This document shows, piece by piece, positions 33,050 to 43,966 of a stretch of 64,000 nt of DNA. The position numbers and the translations under genes are program-made. This stretch comes from Phytophthora quininea (Eukaryota > Oomycota > Peronosporomycetes > Peronosporales > Peronosporaceae): NCBI GenBank assembly GCA_011947345.1, contig JAAVTG010000279.1:1-64000 (forward strand), written 5' to 3'. Each line of letters starts with the position of its first letter. The first letter of the stretch is position 1. Under the pieces are notes generated by a model. That model worked only from the letters and a program-made list of their open reading frames with translations, made no database searches and was not told the DNA's origin.

Positions 33050-36000
33050 GAAATACGCTGATGGCAAGCCACGGCGTACGCCGCGGCGCTCTACGACCTT
33101 CACGTACGAGTTTGACGGATTCCGAAGCTCCGAAGAGTTCCTAGTGATCGAGCTGAGTGGCTCGTTTGACTGCGTCTTCGGCATCCCATGGCTCGCCCGG
33201 CACCAGCCTGAGATTAACTGGCTGACTGGTACGGTCCGCCCTCGTGACATCGACGTGAATGCAGTACTGGCGTTCTTGCGCGGAACGCCGGACCGATGGC
33301 CGCATGTTGCAGTCATGGACTCCGACTCCATGACCCATGCTGCACCTGAAGTGAGTGATGACCCTTCGTGTGCGGCGTGCGAGCACGCATCCTGCGCCGG
33401 TCTTGAGCAGGTGCCTCAAGACGTGTCTGCCGTGGTCGAGCATGGGTTCCCACGTCCCGATGAGCAGCGGCTCTCGGCAGCAGACAACACCGTGATCGAA
33501 GAGGGATTCCCACGCCCGAACGAGCAGCGGCTCTCCGTTGATGATGAACAAGAAGATGTGGTTGAGCGTGGTCTCCCACGCGCGGTCGAGCAGGGGCTCC
33601 TGATGGAGTCGACGCCGATGTCGTGTCTCGGCGTCTGAGTACAGCAGCCTTGGTCGAGCGTGGTCTCCCACTGCCTGCTACGGAAGAGTTCACCCGGCCA
33701 GTCCGTCGCCGTGGTCGCCGCCAGCCCCGGCGACCCCGCGCTCCTCAGAGTGAGTCAGACGCGCCTGACTCCGAGGTTATCCCCGTTCTGATGGGGGATG
33801 ACGCGGCATCGATCCCGCGTATGCACAATGTCGAGGTCGCACGCCCGCCGTGCGATGCGTCCGAGATCACCAAGTTGCCTGGCCTGTCGTGGAAACACCT
33901 TCTCCACGACTTGAAACATGGTGAGATCGAGCAGGTTTGCATGATCGTCGCGGACAACACCGCGACTATCGCGGCTGTCGATGTAGATGCTGGTGACACA
34001 GCGTCCGATACCCGGGAACGCCCGAAAGGCGCTGAGCCTAAGTCCGCCCGCGAGGCCCGCTACTTGGCCCAGTCGTTACCAGCACTCGAAGCCGCTGGTA
34101 ACCCGGTTGCTCCGCTGGTTCGCGAGTTTATCGACATCTTCCCCGACAAGGCTCCGGCTGAACTTCCTCCCGATCGTGGTGTTCGGCACGAGATCGACCT
34201 CGTGCCCGGTTCGAAGTACTGTGTGACGCGACAATGGCCGCTGCCCCGCGACCAAGTCCAAGCGATTGATGCGTTCTTCGAAGGTCGCCGGCACGCCGGC
34301 CACGTTCGCAAAAGCCTATCGCCGCATTCCAGTCCGACATTCTGCGTGAAGAAGGCGACGGGCGGGTGGCGCATCGTACACGCCTTCAACAAGCTCAATG
34401 ACGCCACCATCCCGGCGCAGACGCCGATCCCGCGGAAGGACATGGTGCTCGACACTATGTCAGGCAGCACTGTGTACAGTGCTATCGACCTCATGGACGG
34501 CTTCTACCAAATCCTGATGCGTGAAGAAGACGTGCCGTTGACTGCGGTCAGCACGCCCAGCGGCATGCTCTGGGAATGGCTCGTGATGCCGCAGGGGCTC
34601 AAGAATGCCCCTGCCTCTTTCAACCGCATGGTGTCCAACCTACTGCGTCCGTATCGAGACTTCGCGCCCAGCTACTTCGACGACATCTTCATTCACAGTC
34701 GTGCCGAGAGCGGCACGACGGATGTCGACGTCCACCTTCAACACCTCCGCAAGGTGTTCGAGGTGATGCGGGCAAACAAGCTGTACGCCAACTTGAAGAA
34801 ATGCATCTTCTGCGCTCCCGAGATTCCAGTACTCGGGAGCTACGTCAGCAAGGACGGCGTTCGCGCCGACCCGGAGAAGATCGCGGCGATCTGCGCTTGG
34901 CCGACTCCGCAGGACCAGAAACAGCTCCGGCAGTGGCTTGGACTCGCCACATATCTCCACCACTACTCGAAGAACTTTGCTTCGACTGTTCGGCCGCTGT
35001 CGCAACTCCTGAAAGCCGACGCCACGTGGTCGTGGCGCCCCGAACACCAAACAGCCTTCGACGCGGTGAAGACCAGCTTGTCCACCGCGCCCGTATTGAT
35101 GCTTCCGGACCACGCGAAACCCTTTCACGTGGTGTGTGACGCGAGCGACTTTGCAATCGGCTGCGCCTTGATGCAGTTTGATGACGATGGACGCGAGCGA
35201 GTGATAAGTTACCAATCGCGCCAATTGAAGCCCGCGGAGCGGAATTATCCGGTCCATGACAAGGAGTTGTTGGCGATGCGCTACGCCCTCATCAAGTTCC
35301 GCGTGTACCTCCTGGGCGAAAGTACCTTCGTGGTGTACACGGATCACGCTTCGCTCCGGACGGCGACGAAAAGTCCTCATTTGTCACAGCGCATGGCGCG
35401 CTGGCTATCATTGTTCTCGGAGTACAACTTCGTCGTTCACTATAAGCCGGGCAAGACCAACATCCTCGCCGACGCGCTCTCGCGTCGACCGGATTACGTG
35501 CAATCGGGCCGCCATGCCGTTGGTGACGAGGATGACGACGATTGCGCTGTGTGCACCGCTGATGAAGTCGCTGCTGTTGAAGTCACAGCGACCACTCCGC
35601 TCCGAGACCTGATCGCGGCTGCGTACGAGTCGGATGCGGCGTGCTCCGAATTGATCAAGTACCTGAGAGAACCATCAGAAGCAGCGCGGCGCTGCTTGTC
35701 CCCTCGCAGCTGCGCCCGTGTCGACCGCTACAGCCTCGATGGTGATCTGCTGACCTTCCGCGTCGATCGCGCGGACCCGCCACCCATCGTCGTCCCGCTT
35801 GACGATGATCTCAGAGCCCGACTGATCCATGAGTTTTACGATACCCCCAGCGGTGGCCACCTCGGGCGCGTGAAGACATTCGCGTCACTATCGCGCGACT
35901 TCTACTGGCCACACATGTACAAGTGGGTACGCAAGTGGGTCCGCTCCTGTGAAGCGTGCCAGCGCGTCAGGCCGTCGCCGTCGAAGCGAGCCCCGCTTCG

Positions 36001-37988
36001 ACCTCTTCCAGTCGCGACGGGTCCGTGGACATCGGTCAGCATGGATTTCGTCTTTGGTCTGCCGCGAGATACTCAGGGCCGCACAGGCATACTTGTTTTT
36101 GTCGACCGATTTAGCAAGATGGTCCATCTTGCTCCCGTGGCCTCCTCGATCACCGCATCTCAGTCGGCGGCGCTGTTTCTTGACACAGTGTATCGCCATC
36201 ATGGACTTCCGTCCTCAATTGTATCCGATCGAGACCCACGTTTTACTGCAGCTTTCTGGACGGAACTCTTCAACCTTGTCGGGACGCGGTTGGCGATGTC
36301 CACCGCGTCACATCCTGAGACCGATGGCCAGACCGAACGCGTTAACCGGGTTGTCGAAGACGTGCTGAGGAGTTACGCCACGTCGTTCAAGTCATGGAGA
36401 TCTTTCCTGCCGATGGTGGAGTTCGCCATCAATAACGCCGTGCACGCATCGACTGGCTTGACGCCATTCTTTGTCAACTTTGGCCGTCATCCGCGCGTTC
36501 CGGCGCTCCTGGGGCTGGAGCGCCCCTTTAGTTCAGCTGTCAGGGAATCACGGCGCTGCGACTCCCACCTCCACTGGTGGCGCCTCCGCATCGACGCACG
36601 AGATGGCCGCTGACTCCAATGTGAACGCGGTGAGCACGAGGTCTTCCACGCGGGTCCCCAGCCAGGGTCCTCTTACACGGGCCGCCGCGCGAGCGGCGAC
36701 TGCCTCTCCACGAGGCGTTGCCTATCGGACCAGTCGGGTGCTGATCAACCCGCGTCCGCGTCGCGCAGCTGAGCTTCACACTGCTCCTGATCCGGTCGCG
36801 GCTATTGAGCCACCACCAGCAAACTTTGCGCCCAACGCGGCGCCGCAGCGAAGCGACGCTGCGGCTGTTCACGAGTTCGTGCAACAGCGCGGGTCGATTG
36901 TCCGCTACGTCCGCGATGCGATCGCTGCTGCCGTCGATCGCCAGAAGGAGAATGCGGACCGCAGCGGGCGCCGAAACGTGGAAAGGTTCCACGTTGGGGA
37001 CCAAGTCCTATTATCTACCAATGGAATTTCCCCAACGTTTGTGACGAATCTGGGCGCAAACAAGCTTGCGCCACGGTACATTGGCCCATTCAAGGTGTTG
37101 AAAGTCATTGGAGATGCTTACCGGCTACAGCTACCGCCTACGCTCAAGCTACACCCTACGTTTTACGTCGGTCGACTTCGTCGCTACCGACCAGCGTCGT
37201 TGCCTAGCGGCGGTAGTCCGGCGCCGATCGTCGCTGCGCCTGCTGCTGGCTCAGCTGACGCCACAACACGGCGTTCTCCCACTCCAGCTGATCCACGCGA
37301 CGTTCCAGCCAATCAAGACGCTGCGCAGCCGCAGCGTCCTGCCACCCACCCACCCCCGTTTGAACGCGACGGTCCGGCTCCCTTGGTCGATGCGGCGGGG
37401 AATATCCGTCACATCGTCGAATCGATTCTTCGGCACGACGACACTCGGGGTGCCCGACGCGGTCGCGGCCCTCGCCGCGGCGACACTGATATCCCTGCGC
37501 ACCGCCAATACTTGGTGCGCTGGGTGGGGCAACTGAATGACAGCTGGGAGCCGAGGGCGGTGCTGCTTGCGGACGTTCCAGGTCTGCTTGACGCGTACGA
37601 GACGGGTCTTCAATCGGCTGCGGCAGCGAGCCGCCGCGAGCTTCATGTAACGCGCGACGATAATGACCAATCCAGCTGTGCTCCTCCTCCGACAGCGGCG
37701 AGTCCACCAGGAAGCAGGACCACTCCCGCTCCGTCGGTCGCGGGAGCCCGTACTTGCGGCACTCAGCACAGCCCTCCAGGTAATGGGCGTAGCAGCAGAG
37801 CCGATCTGCCGCCCACGACAGCTTGCAGACCCTCGCCGCCGCACCCGCCACCGACAAGCGCTCGTGAGTCTCCTCACGAGCCTCGATCAGCCGGCGAAAC
37901 TGCGGACCCGTCTCAGCGTTCCAGCGCAGCACGAACGCGGTCTACGCCTGGTCGAGCGAACGCTGGGTCACGGAGAGAGTCTCCGTGA
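33042..37988 (+). pseudogene. Gypsy-B pol
   Basis: After the protease end (FGIPWLARHQPEINWL, about 33180) and a Pro/Arg-rich spacer, a 996-codon frame (33623-36613) holds reverse transcriptase (YSAIDLMDGFYQI, SYFDDIFIH), RNase H (FHVVCDASDFAIG, YTDHASLRTA) and integrase (GGHLGRVKT zinc part; D in MDFVFGL, D in SDRDPRF, E in GQTERVN). It shifts near 36540 to the frame carrying YIGPFKVLKVIGDAYRLQL and a chromodomain-like YLVRWVGQLNDSWEP (about 37510). The last ~350 bp of this frame are low complexity and probably not coding on this strand. Confidence 0.88.
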
Positions 37989-38139
37989 CGGGCTTGCCTC
38001 GGGTCCGGCGCCAGCGCGCGAACCAGGACGCCATCTCCTCCTCGGGCAGTGAGTCGTGCACGCCGCTGCAGTCGCGCAGCGGCCACCGCACGAAACTGTC
38101 TGCGAAGCTCGTGCGCGTCTCGCGGTCGACGAAGCTCAT
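37204..38139 (-). other. Antisense ORF in the 3' part of Gypsy-B
   Basis: On the minus strand, ATG 38139 opens MSFVDRETRTSFADSFVRW and stays in one frame to 37204 (about 312 codons) with one TAG near residue 66. Composition is protein-like, with many Trp and Cys (AADRLCCYAHYLEGCAECRK, REWSCFLVDSPLSEEE) and a C-terminal coil (RLDWLERRVDQLEWENAVL). The plus-strand reading here is low complexity. Antisense genes between pol and the 3' LTR are known in some plant Ty3/gypsy elements. No function assigned. Confidence 0.5.
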
Positions 38140-38182
38140 GGTGGTGAATTTGACAGTGAGCTCTATCTTATGCGGGGAGTAG

Positions 38183-38335
38183 TGTGACGGGAGTCCGTCA
38201 CACGGTCGCCGTGCACCACGGCGACCAATAGGATAGAGTTCAGAATTGTTGCTCCAGCGGCGCCTTCCGGCGCCGCTCAGCTAAATACTAGTCAGAGTTT
38301 CATTTACTACAAACAAGGAGCACCGCCCCGTTACA
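38183..38335 (+). repeat. Gypsy-B 3' LTR
   Basis: Same hairpins with loops GAGT, CAC and TTCC. Apart from the loops, one base differs from the 5' LTR (CAGCTA versus CAACTA). Confidence 0.95.
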
Positions 38336-38993
38336 ACGTACGGACTGCGAGCGCGACAACGAGTCCAAGGCTTTTTCGCGGCAGATGTGGATGAGGAATG
38401 GGAGTTTGAGGTTTCGACGGCGCCAATGGCGAGGATTCCACGTCCGCTGGAGCGCACGATCGACGCAGAAGTGAAGAAGATGGCAGTGATCGGCAAGGGC
38501 AGATGCCAGCTCTCCGCGTTCATGGATCGAGATGTGTACTCTCCTGGGGATAAGTTGACGGTGCGCTGCTCGGTTGCGAATCAGTCCGAGCTGAACGTTC
38601 GCAAGCTGTCCACTCGCCTTTATGAAGACTTCACGCTGCGTTATAATGGCGTTGAGGGAGCGTGTCGAACTATCTGATCGAGGTGGAGACCCCGAGATCC
38701 CCGCAGGCGAGTTCAAGGACCCCGCGGTGACGATGCGGTTGGTGGCGTCCCAACCAATTCAGCCGACCACAGTCTCGCACTTTGCCAGTCGCAACTACCA
38801 TGTCGAAGTGCGGTGCGCATTTTGGTTTAGCCCCAGCATCCGGTTGGCGTTTCCTGTGACGATCGTCCCGCCAGGATCCGTTCCACAAGCGACCATACCA
38901 GTCGCGGAAGCGAAGTTGACACAAGTAGCCGACAAAGCAAAGTGAAAGGGGCAACAGAGGATAAGATGCCGGCAATCAAAAAGGAGTAACCAC

Positions 38994-39386
38994 TTGTGTG
39001 AACGATGCGGTAGCGTTTTCATCCACCACAGCGCCGCAAGTACAACCGGTCAATCATCTTGGAACCAAACGAGTCGGTGGCGACTTCACTGCAACAGCTC
39101 AAAGGTGAACGAGATCACGCCACAGAAAGGTGCGAGCTCCAACGCGATTACTTGTTCCATGTGCGTCGCAGCGGCTAGTTCCTGGCTGGCGACGGAGGCT
39201 CAGCTAACGGCAGCTTTCCTCGGTCTTGGCAAGTGCTCGCCGACGACTCCACCCAAACTTGGCCCGGTGGCCCTGGAGCGTCGACCATTCATGGCAACGA
39301 CTCCCATGCTGCTTGCTTGGCACGACGACGTGAGACGGTCGCAGCCGAGAATCCACCTCTTTGACCTTCCGTTTAACAAGGCATAG
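38994..39386 (+). other. Unknown ORF of the tandem unit, copy 2
   Basis: Near-identical to 28735-29127. It follows arrestin-like copy 1 by about 50 bp. Confidence 0.3.
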
Positions 39387-39446
39387 CTCCGCTCTGTGTG
39401 GGTCTCACCTCGACTGACTCATGACTGCGCCTGAAAATCCACAGTC
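39387..39446 (+). repeat. 60-bp repeat, left of SOD-like gene (unit 2)
   Basis: Same 60-bp sequence as 29128-29187; partner at 41150-41209. Confidence 0.92.
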
Positions 39447-39649
39447 ACTTCAAGTGCCTGTTGACGCAAGGAAGCGAACAGAGAGAATCGTCACCCACGC
39501 CGATGGCTTCACGATGAGATGAGAGCGATCCAAGCAAGTACTGTCGACTCTTGGGGGCGAGTCCAGCAGCGCCGTCGGTCTCACTTTCCGATTCGCCCGG
39601 TTCCCGCCACCGCCACCACCACCACCACTACCACTACCACCACTCGAAG

Positions 39650-40603
39650 ATGCTGACGACCAAACTCCTCGCTACCTTCTGCACCTTTGCGATCGTCGCC
39701 ACCGTGGGTCTGGCCGACGACTACGGCCAGGGCCAAGACAGCTACGGCAGCGACTACAACCAAGGCTCTGACTACGGCAGCGACTACAGCCAGGGCTCCG
39801 ACTATGGAAGCGACTACAGCCAGAGCTCTGACTACAGCCAGGGCAGTGACTACAACCAGGGCAGCGGCTACTACGGCGACAGCTACCTGCCGGCCTTCCA
39901 GTACACGTACGACCCCAAGTACGCGGCCGGCATCAGCGGCACCATCAAGGTGCAGTACGCCGGGCCCTTCTCCACGTTCGCCGTCATCAGCGCCGACCTG
40001 GACTTCAGCGGCGTGGACGCCAACCAGATCTCGCAGTTCGACGGCAACTGCACGGGCGAGGTGACCGAGTACAAGTGGCACATCCATGTCAAGTGGCCCA
40101 ACGACTACGACTCGGAGTCGTTCGAGAAGTGCGCGCTGGCCGTCACGGGCAACCACTTCGACCCGCTCAAGGCGTGCGGCCCCTTCTCCGAGTTCGTCGG
40201 CACCGACGAGTGTCTGCTCAAGACGCCCAAGTACAACTGCAACCCGGATTCGTACGCGAAGAACCCGCTGGTGTGTGAGGAGGGCGATCTGGCCGGGAAG
40301 CTCGGAGACTTCAAGCTGGACGACTACAAGAAGGTGAGCGGCGTCTGGTACGACCCCAACTACCCCACGCCCAAGCAGAACACGCCCGAGTTCAACATCA
40401 TCCTGCACGCTGTGTGCGGCAAGGTCACCCTCGCATCGCGTGCGCGGTCGGCAAGGCCGTCGAGTCGGACTACTCGTACTCGGACTACTCAGACTACTCG
40501 GACCACTCAGACCACTCGGACTACTCGGACTACTCAGACTACTCGGACTACTCTGAGGACTACTCGGGGTACAAGGCGTAATCTGCCTGAACTACTGCTG
40601 TAG
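39650..40603 (+). pseudogene. Copper-only SOD-like protein, copy 2 (frameshifted tail)
   Basis: Identical in plan to copy 1 until GKVT near residue 260. There CCCC is CCC (near 40430), so the frame shifts and loses R262 and the YSD tail, ending LPELLL. The YSD tail DNA is still present and has one extra DHS unit compared with copy 1. If the missing C is an assembly error the gene is intact. Confidence 0.75.
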
Positions 40604-41149
40604 TGTTCGATCTTGTAGCACTTGGAACACGCCGAAACTAAGGACGTAATGGATGTCTCCTTTTATTTTGCCATTGCGTTGGCTGCATTGTTTTACGACT
40701 AAGGATGCGACTCGGTCGTCTTGAACGCCAAAATCTCAACGAAAATGGGTAGCAGAATGAAGCAGACAACAAACAACTCGCTAAATAGTCGGCAAAGATG
40801 TGCAAGTGTTGAAGTTGCCTTCAACAACGGTTGTTGTGATTCACACACGCTGCCCTAACGTGTTGTTTTTCTGCTAGATGCTAACGAAAAATGCAACCAA
40901 AGCATCATGGTGAAATGAACAGAAAAGATCTTTGGCGAGTACTCTGTAGCTTAAACGCGGTATTTTTTCCTTACAAGCAAGAGTTCAATGTCATCACTTG
41001 CAAGTCTTTACAAAGCTCAGCCCTAGCGGATCTGCGGTTATACTGTGAGCGTGGAGTCCAGAGGACTTTGCGAACTCGGTGAACGCTAGCGACAGCAAAG
41101 TCCACAGAAAATTGGCGGATCTGGCGTGGCCTCAGGGTAAAGATGAAGC

Positions 41150-41209
41150 GACTGTGGATTTTCAGGCGCAGTCATGAGTCAGTCGAGGTGAGACCCACAC
41201 AGAGCGGAG
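41150..41209 (-). repeat. 60-bp repeat, right of SOD-like gene (unit 2)
   Basis: Inverted partner of 39387-39446. Confidence 0.92.
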
Positions 41210-41391
41210 ATATTTCTTGGAAGATCAAAGCGATTTCAACGATGTGAAGAGGTCGGTGAGGCGCAAGTCGATACTTTGTTTCCAGCTTGTTATTACTGGT
41301 TGGGTTTAAAAAGCAAGAGGTGACTTGCGTGTAGGGCATTACTGCATTCGTCATTTCGCTCGATTGGACAGAAGGACATCGCACAATTAGT

Positions 41392-42603
41392 ATGGGAAAG
41401 CTAGCTCGACTGCTTCATGTTGGGATCACGGGCCAAATCCGCCTTCAGCTCGACCGTAGCAACTTCCAGGCCGGCGACGTAATTCAGGGAACGATTTTCC
41501 TCCAGTTCAAGGAAGAAGTTCGCAGCAAAGGTGGTAAGGTTCGTCCCCAACAACGCCAAGTACTGTTGCTGAGGTGTTATACTTCATTTTTCAACAGCGT
41601 TGGAGCTGGAAATTAGCGGCTTGGAGAAGCTGTCGCGGCAGGAATCAGACGATGACCACCGCAGTACACAACACAAAATCTTTGAGCACCGAATGGTGAT
41701 TTCTACCGCCCGCGAGACATACGCTGCTGGGGAATACGTCTACCCATTCTCCTATCAACTTTTGCCGTGGCTACCGGGCAATCTACTCGTCACCAACAAA
41801 CACATTGGCCTGATGAAGAACATTCGGGTGCAAGTCACGTATGTGACGGGAGTCCGTCACACGGTCGCCGTGCACCACGGCGACCAATAGGATAGAGTTC
41901 AGAATTGTTGCTCCAGCGGCGCCTTCCGGCGCCGCTCAACTAAATACTAGTCAGAGTTTCATTTACTACAAACAAGGAGCACCGCCCCGTTACAACGTAC
42001 GGACTGCGAGCGCGACAACGAGTCCAAGGCTTTTTCGCGGCAGATGTGGATGAGGAATGGGAGTTTGAGGTTTCGACGGCGCCAATGGCGAGGATTCCAC
42101 GTCCGCTGGAGCGCACGATCGACGCAGAAGTGAAGAAGATGGCAGTGATCGGCAAGGGCAGATGCCAGCTCTCCGCGTTCATGGATCGAGATGTGTACTC
42201 TCCTGGGGATAAGTTGACGGTGCGCTGCTCGGTTGCGAATCAGTCCGAGCTGAACGTTCGCAAGCTGTCCATTCGCCTTTATGAAGACTTCATGCTGCGT
42301 TATAATGGCGTTGAGGGGCGTGTCGAACTATCTGATCGAGGTGGAGACCCCGAGATCCCCGCAGGCGAGTTCAAGGACCCCGCGGTGACGATGCGGTTGG
42401 TGGCGTCCCAACCAATTCAGCCGACCACAGTCTCGCACTTTGCCAGTCGCAACTACCATGTCGAAGTGCGGTGCGCATTTTGGTTTAGCCCCAGCATCCG
42501 GTTGGCGTTTCCTGTGACGATCGTCCCGCCAGGATCCGTTCCACAAGCGACCATACCAGTCGCGGAAGCGAAGTTGACACAAGTAGCCGACAAAGCAAAG
42601 TGA
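41392..42603 (+). pseudogene. Arrestin-like protein, copy 2, split by solo LTR
   Basis: Exon 1 is 41392-41533, the GT-AG intron 41534-41597, and exon 2 from 41598. The solo LTR and one duplicated ACGTA (158 bp) interrupt exon 2. Without them the coding length is 990 bp (329 residues), in frame to ADKAK-stop. This is the only copy lacking the extra base that truncates copies 1 and 3, and its continuous NGVEGRVELSDRGGD fits the arrestin C-domain better. Arrestin-like adaptors typically link membrane cargo to the ubiquitin or endocytic machinery; the specific role here is unknown. Confidence 0.82.
41842..41994 (+). repeat. Gypsy-B solo LTR in arrestin-like copy 2
   Basis: 153 bp flanked by ACGTA on both sides (41837-41841, 41995-41999). 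Loop orientation matches the 3' LTR of the full element; the CAACTA base matches the 5' LTR. It is the expected product of LTR-LTR recombination. Confidence 0.96.
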
Positions 42604-42651
42604 AAGGGGCAACAGAGGATAAGATGCCGGCAATCAAAAAGGAGTAACCAC

Positions 42652-43044
42652 TTGTGTGAACGATGCGGTAGCGTTTTCATCCACCACAGCGCCGCAAGTA
42701 CAACCGGTCAATCATCTTGGAACCAAACGAGTCGGTGGCGACTTCACTGCAACAGCTCAAAGGTGAACGAGATCACGCCACAGAAAGGTGCGAGCTCCAA
42801 CGCGATTACTTGTTCCATGTGCGTCGCAGCGGCTAGTTCCTGGCTGGCGACGGAGGCTCAGCTAACGGCAGCTTTCCTCGGTCTTGGCAAGTGCTCGCCG
42901 ACGACTCCACCCAAACTTGGCCCGGTGGCCCTGGAGCGTCGACCATTCATGGCAACGACTCCCATGCTGCTTGCTTGGCACGACGACGTGAGACGGTCGC
43001 AGCCGAGAATCCACCTCTTTGACCTTCCGTTTAACAAGGCATAG
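42652..43044 (+). other. Unknown ORF of the tandem unit, copy 3
   Basis: Same ORF, one base before the 60-bp repeat at the palindrome junction. Confidence 0.3.
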
Positions 43045-43104
43045 CTCCGCTCTGTGTGGGTCTCACCTCGACTGACTCATGACTGCGCCTGAAAATCCAC
43101 AGTC
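43045..43104 (+). repeat. 60-bp repeat at palindrome junction (hybrid flanks)
   Basis: Its left flank (GGCATAG) is that of the SOD-left repeat, while its right flank (GCTTCATCTTTACC) is that of the SOD-right repeat. It is therefore a recombinant between the two. Confidence 0.92.
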
Positions 43105-43614
43105 GCTTCATCTTTACCCTGAGGCCACGCCAGATCCGCCAATTTTCTGTGGACTTTGCTGTCGCTAGCGTTCACCGAGTTCGCAAAGTCCTCTGGACTC
43201 CACGCTCACAGTATAACCGCAGATCCGCTAGGGCTGAGCTTTGTAAAGACTTGCAAGTGATGACATTGAACTCTTGCTTGTAAGGAAAAAATACCGCGTT
43301 TAAGCTACAGAGTACTCGCCAAAGATCTTTTCTGTTCATTTCACCATGATGCTTTGGTTGCATTTTTCGTTAGCATCTAGCAGAAAAACAACACGTTAGG
43401 GCAGCGTGTGTGAATCACAACAACCGTTGTTGAAGGCAACTTCAACACTTGCACATCTTTGCCGACTATTTAGCGAGTTGTTTGTTGTCTGCTTCATTCT
43501 GCTACCCATTTTCGTTGAGATTTTGGCGTTCAAGACGACCGAGTCGCATCCTTGGTCGTAAAACAATGCAGCCAACGCAATGGCAAAATAAAAGGAGACA
43601 TCCATTACGTCCTT
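43105..43614. other. Inverted SOD-like downstream region
   Basis: Reverse complement of the region after the SOD-like gene in unit 1 (about 30375-30882), cut from the rest (49106 onward) by Gypsy-A copy 2. No gene seen. Confidence 0.7.
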
Positions 43615-43847
43615 TGTGATGGATAGCATCCCTCAAAAGGCAACAACTCCCAACTCCAGCAGTTTTAGGTTTCATTCCCATAGGTTTCACTGCTTTAGGT
43701 TTCATAGGTTTCACTTCCTTCGCACAGACGCTGCAGCGTCTCGTGTCTACTTGCCGTCAGGGCACTTTCATATAGCTCAGTCTTCCTTTTTCCTGCTACA
43801 ACGCAAGCTTATCAAGACTCATTCGTCTTCCAGTAAAACCCACAACA
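43615..43847 (+). repeat. Gypsy-A copy 2, 5' LTR
   Basis: 233 bp, TGTGATGG...CACAACA, identical by eye to 48873-49105. Confidence 0.95.
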
Positions 43848-43966
43848 ATTTCGAAATTATACCTGAGGTATACCTGGATCGAATTCAAGTTTCCAGCCCA
43901 GTCCCAACTCGCCGTTAGCAAGTCCGGACTACTGTATCGCCTCGGCTAAGTGCGATACTTAAGCGC

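Larger units (their letters stand above)
31575..38335 (+). mobile_element. Gypsy-B, Ty3/gypsy retrotransposon (6761 bp)
   Basis: The 153-bp LTRs (31575-31727, 38183-38335) run TGTGACGG...CCGTTACA. The target duplication ACGTA is at 31570-31574 and 38336-38340. The same site is occupied by a solo LTR in unit 2 and is empty in the inverted unit (51389-51393). Internal order is gag, protease, RT, RNase H, integrase, chromodomain-like end, then an antisense ORF before the 3' LTR. A possible primer-binding site starts TGGTAGCAC just after the 5' LTR. Confidence 0.96.
31125..38945 (+). pseudogene. Arrestin-like protein, copy 1, split by Gypsy-B
   Basis: Arrestin-fold trafficking adaptor family. 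The N part (31125-31574) has IRLQLDRSNFQAGDVIQG, typical of Arrestin_N, and a GT-AG intron that opens GTAAGG near 31267 and ends in CAACAG just before 31331. Gypsy-B sits in the codons after QVTY. The C part (38336-38945) has RDVYSPGDKLTVRCSVAN and YHVEVRCAFWFSPSIRLAF, typical of Arrestin_C. It also carries one extra base at GTTGAGGGAGCG (about 38655), giving an early stop; copy 3 shares this but copy 2 does not. The gene is therefore doubly damaged. Confidence 0.8.
28729..38987 (+). repeat. Tandem unit 1 (contains full Gypsy-B)
   Basis: First copy of a ~3.5 kb unit: unknown ORF, SOD-like gene, arrestin-like gene. Homology with unit 2 starts at AACCACTTGTGTG (28729 = 38988). The sequence left of it differs and belongs to the Cys/His-repeat gene. 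Without the 6.77 kb insertion the unit is about 3.5 kb. Confidence 0.92.
38988..42645 (+). repeat. Tandem unit 2 (contains solo LTR)
   Basis: Direct repeat of unit 1, nearly identical, with a 153-bp solo LTR where unit 1 has the full Gypsy-B. It joins unit 1 right after the arrestin-like stop. Confidence 0.92.
41336..43104 (+). repeat. Palindrome left arm
   Basis: Matches the reverse complement of 50283-51894. The length difference equals the solo LTR plus one 5-bp target duplication (158 bp). It contains arrestin-like copy 2 and the unknown ORF. Confidence 0.92.
42646..43104 (+). repeat. Partial tandem unit 3
   Basis: Only the first 459 bp of the unit, ending in the 60-bp repeat. The sequence after 43104 is the inverted SOD downstream region, so this is the palindrome junction. 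Confidence 0.9.

Noticed and set aside
37988..38182. env-like gene in Gypsy-B on the plus strand
   Set aside because: The sense frame after the chromodomain is low complexity without a membrane segment or signal peptide.
14783..43614. Inversion of the region between the two opposite Gypsy-A copies
   Set aside because: Each copy has its own matching target duplication (AAAAC and TCCTT). Recombination between them would have exchanged these.
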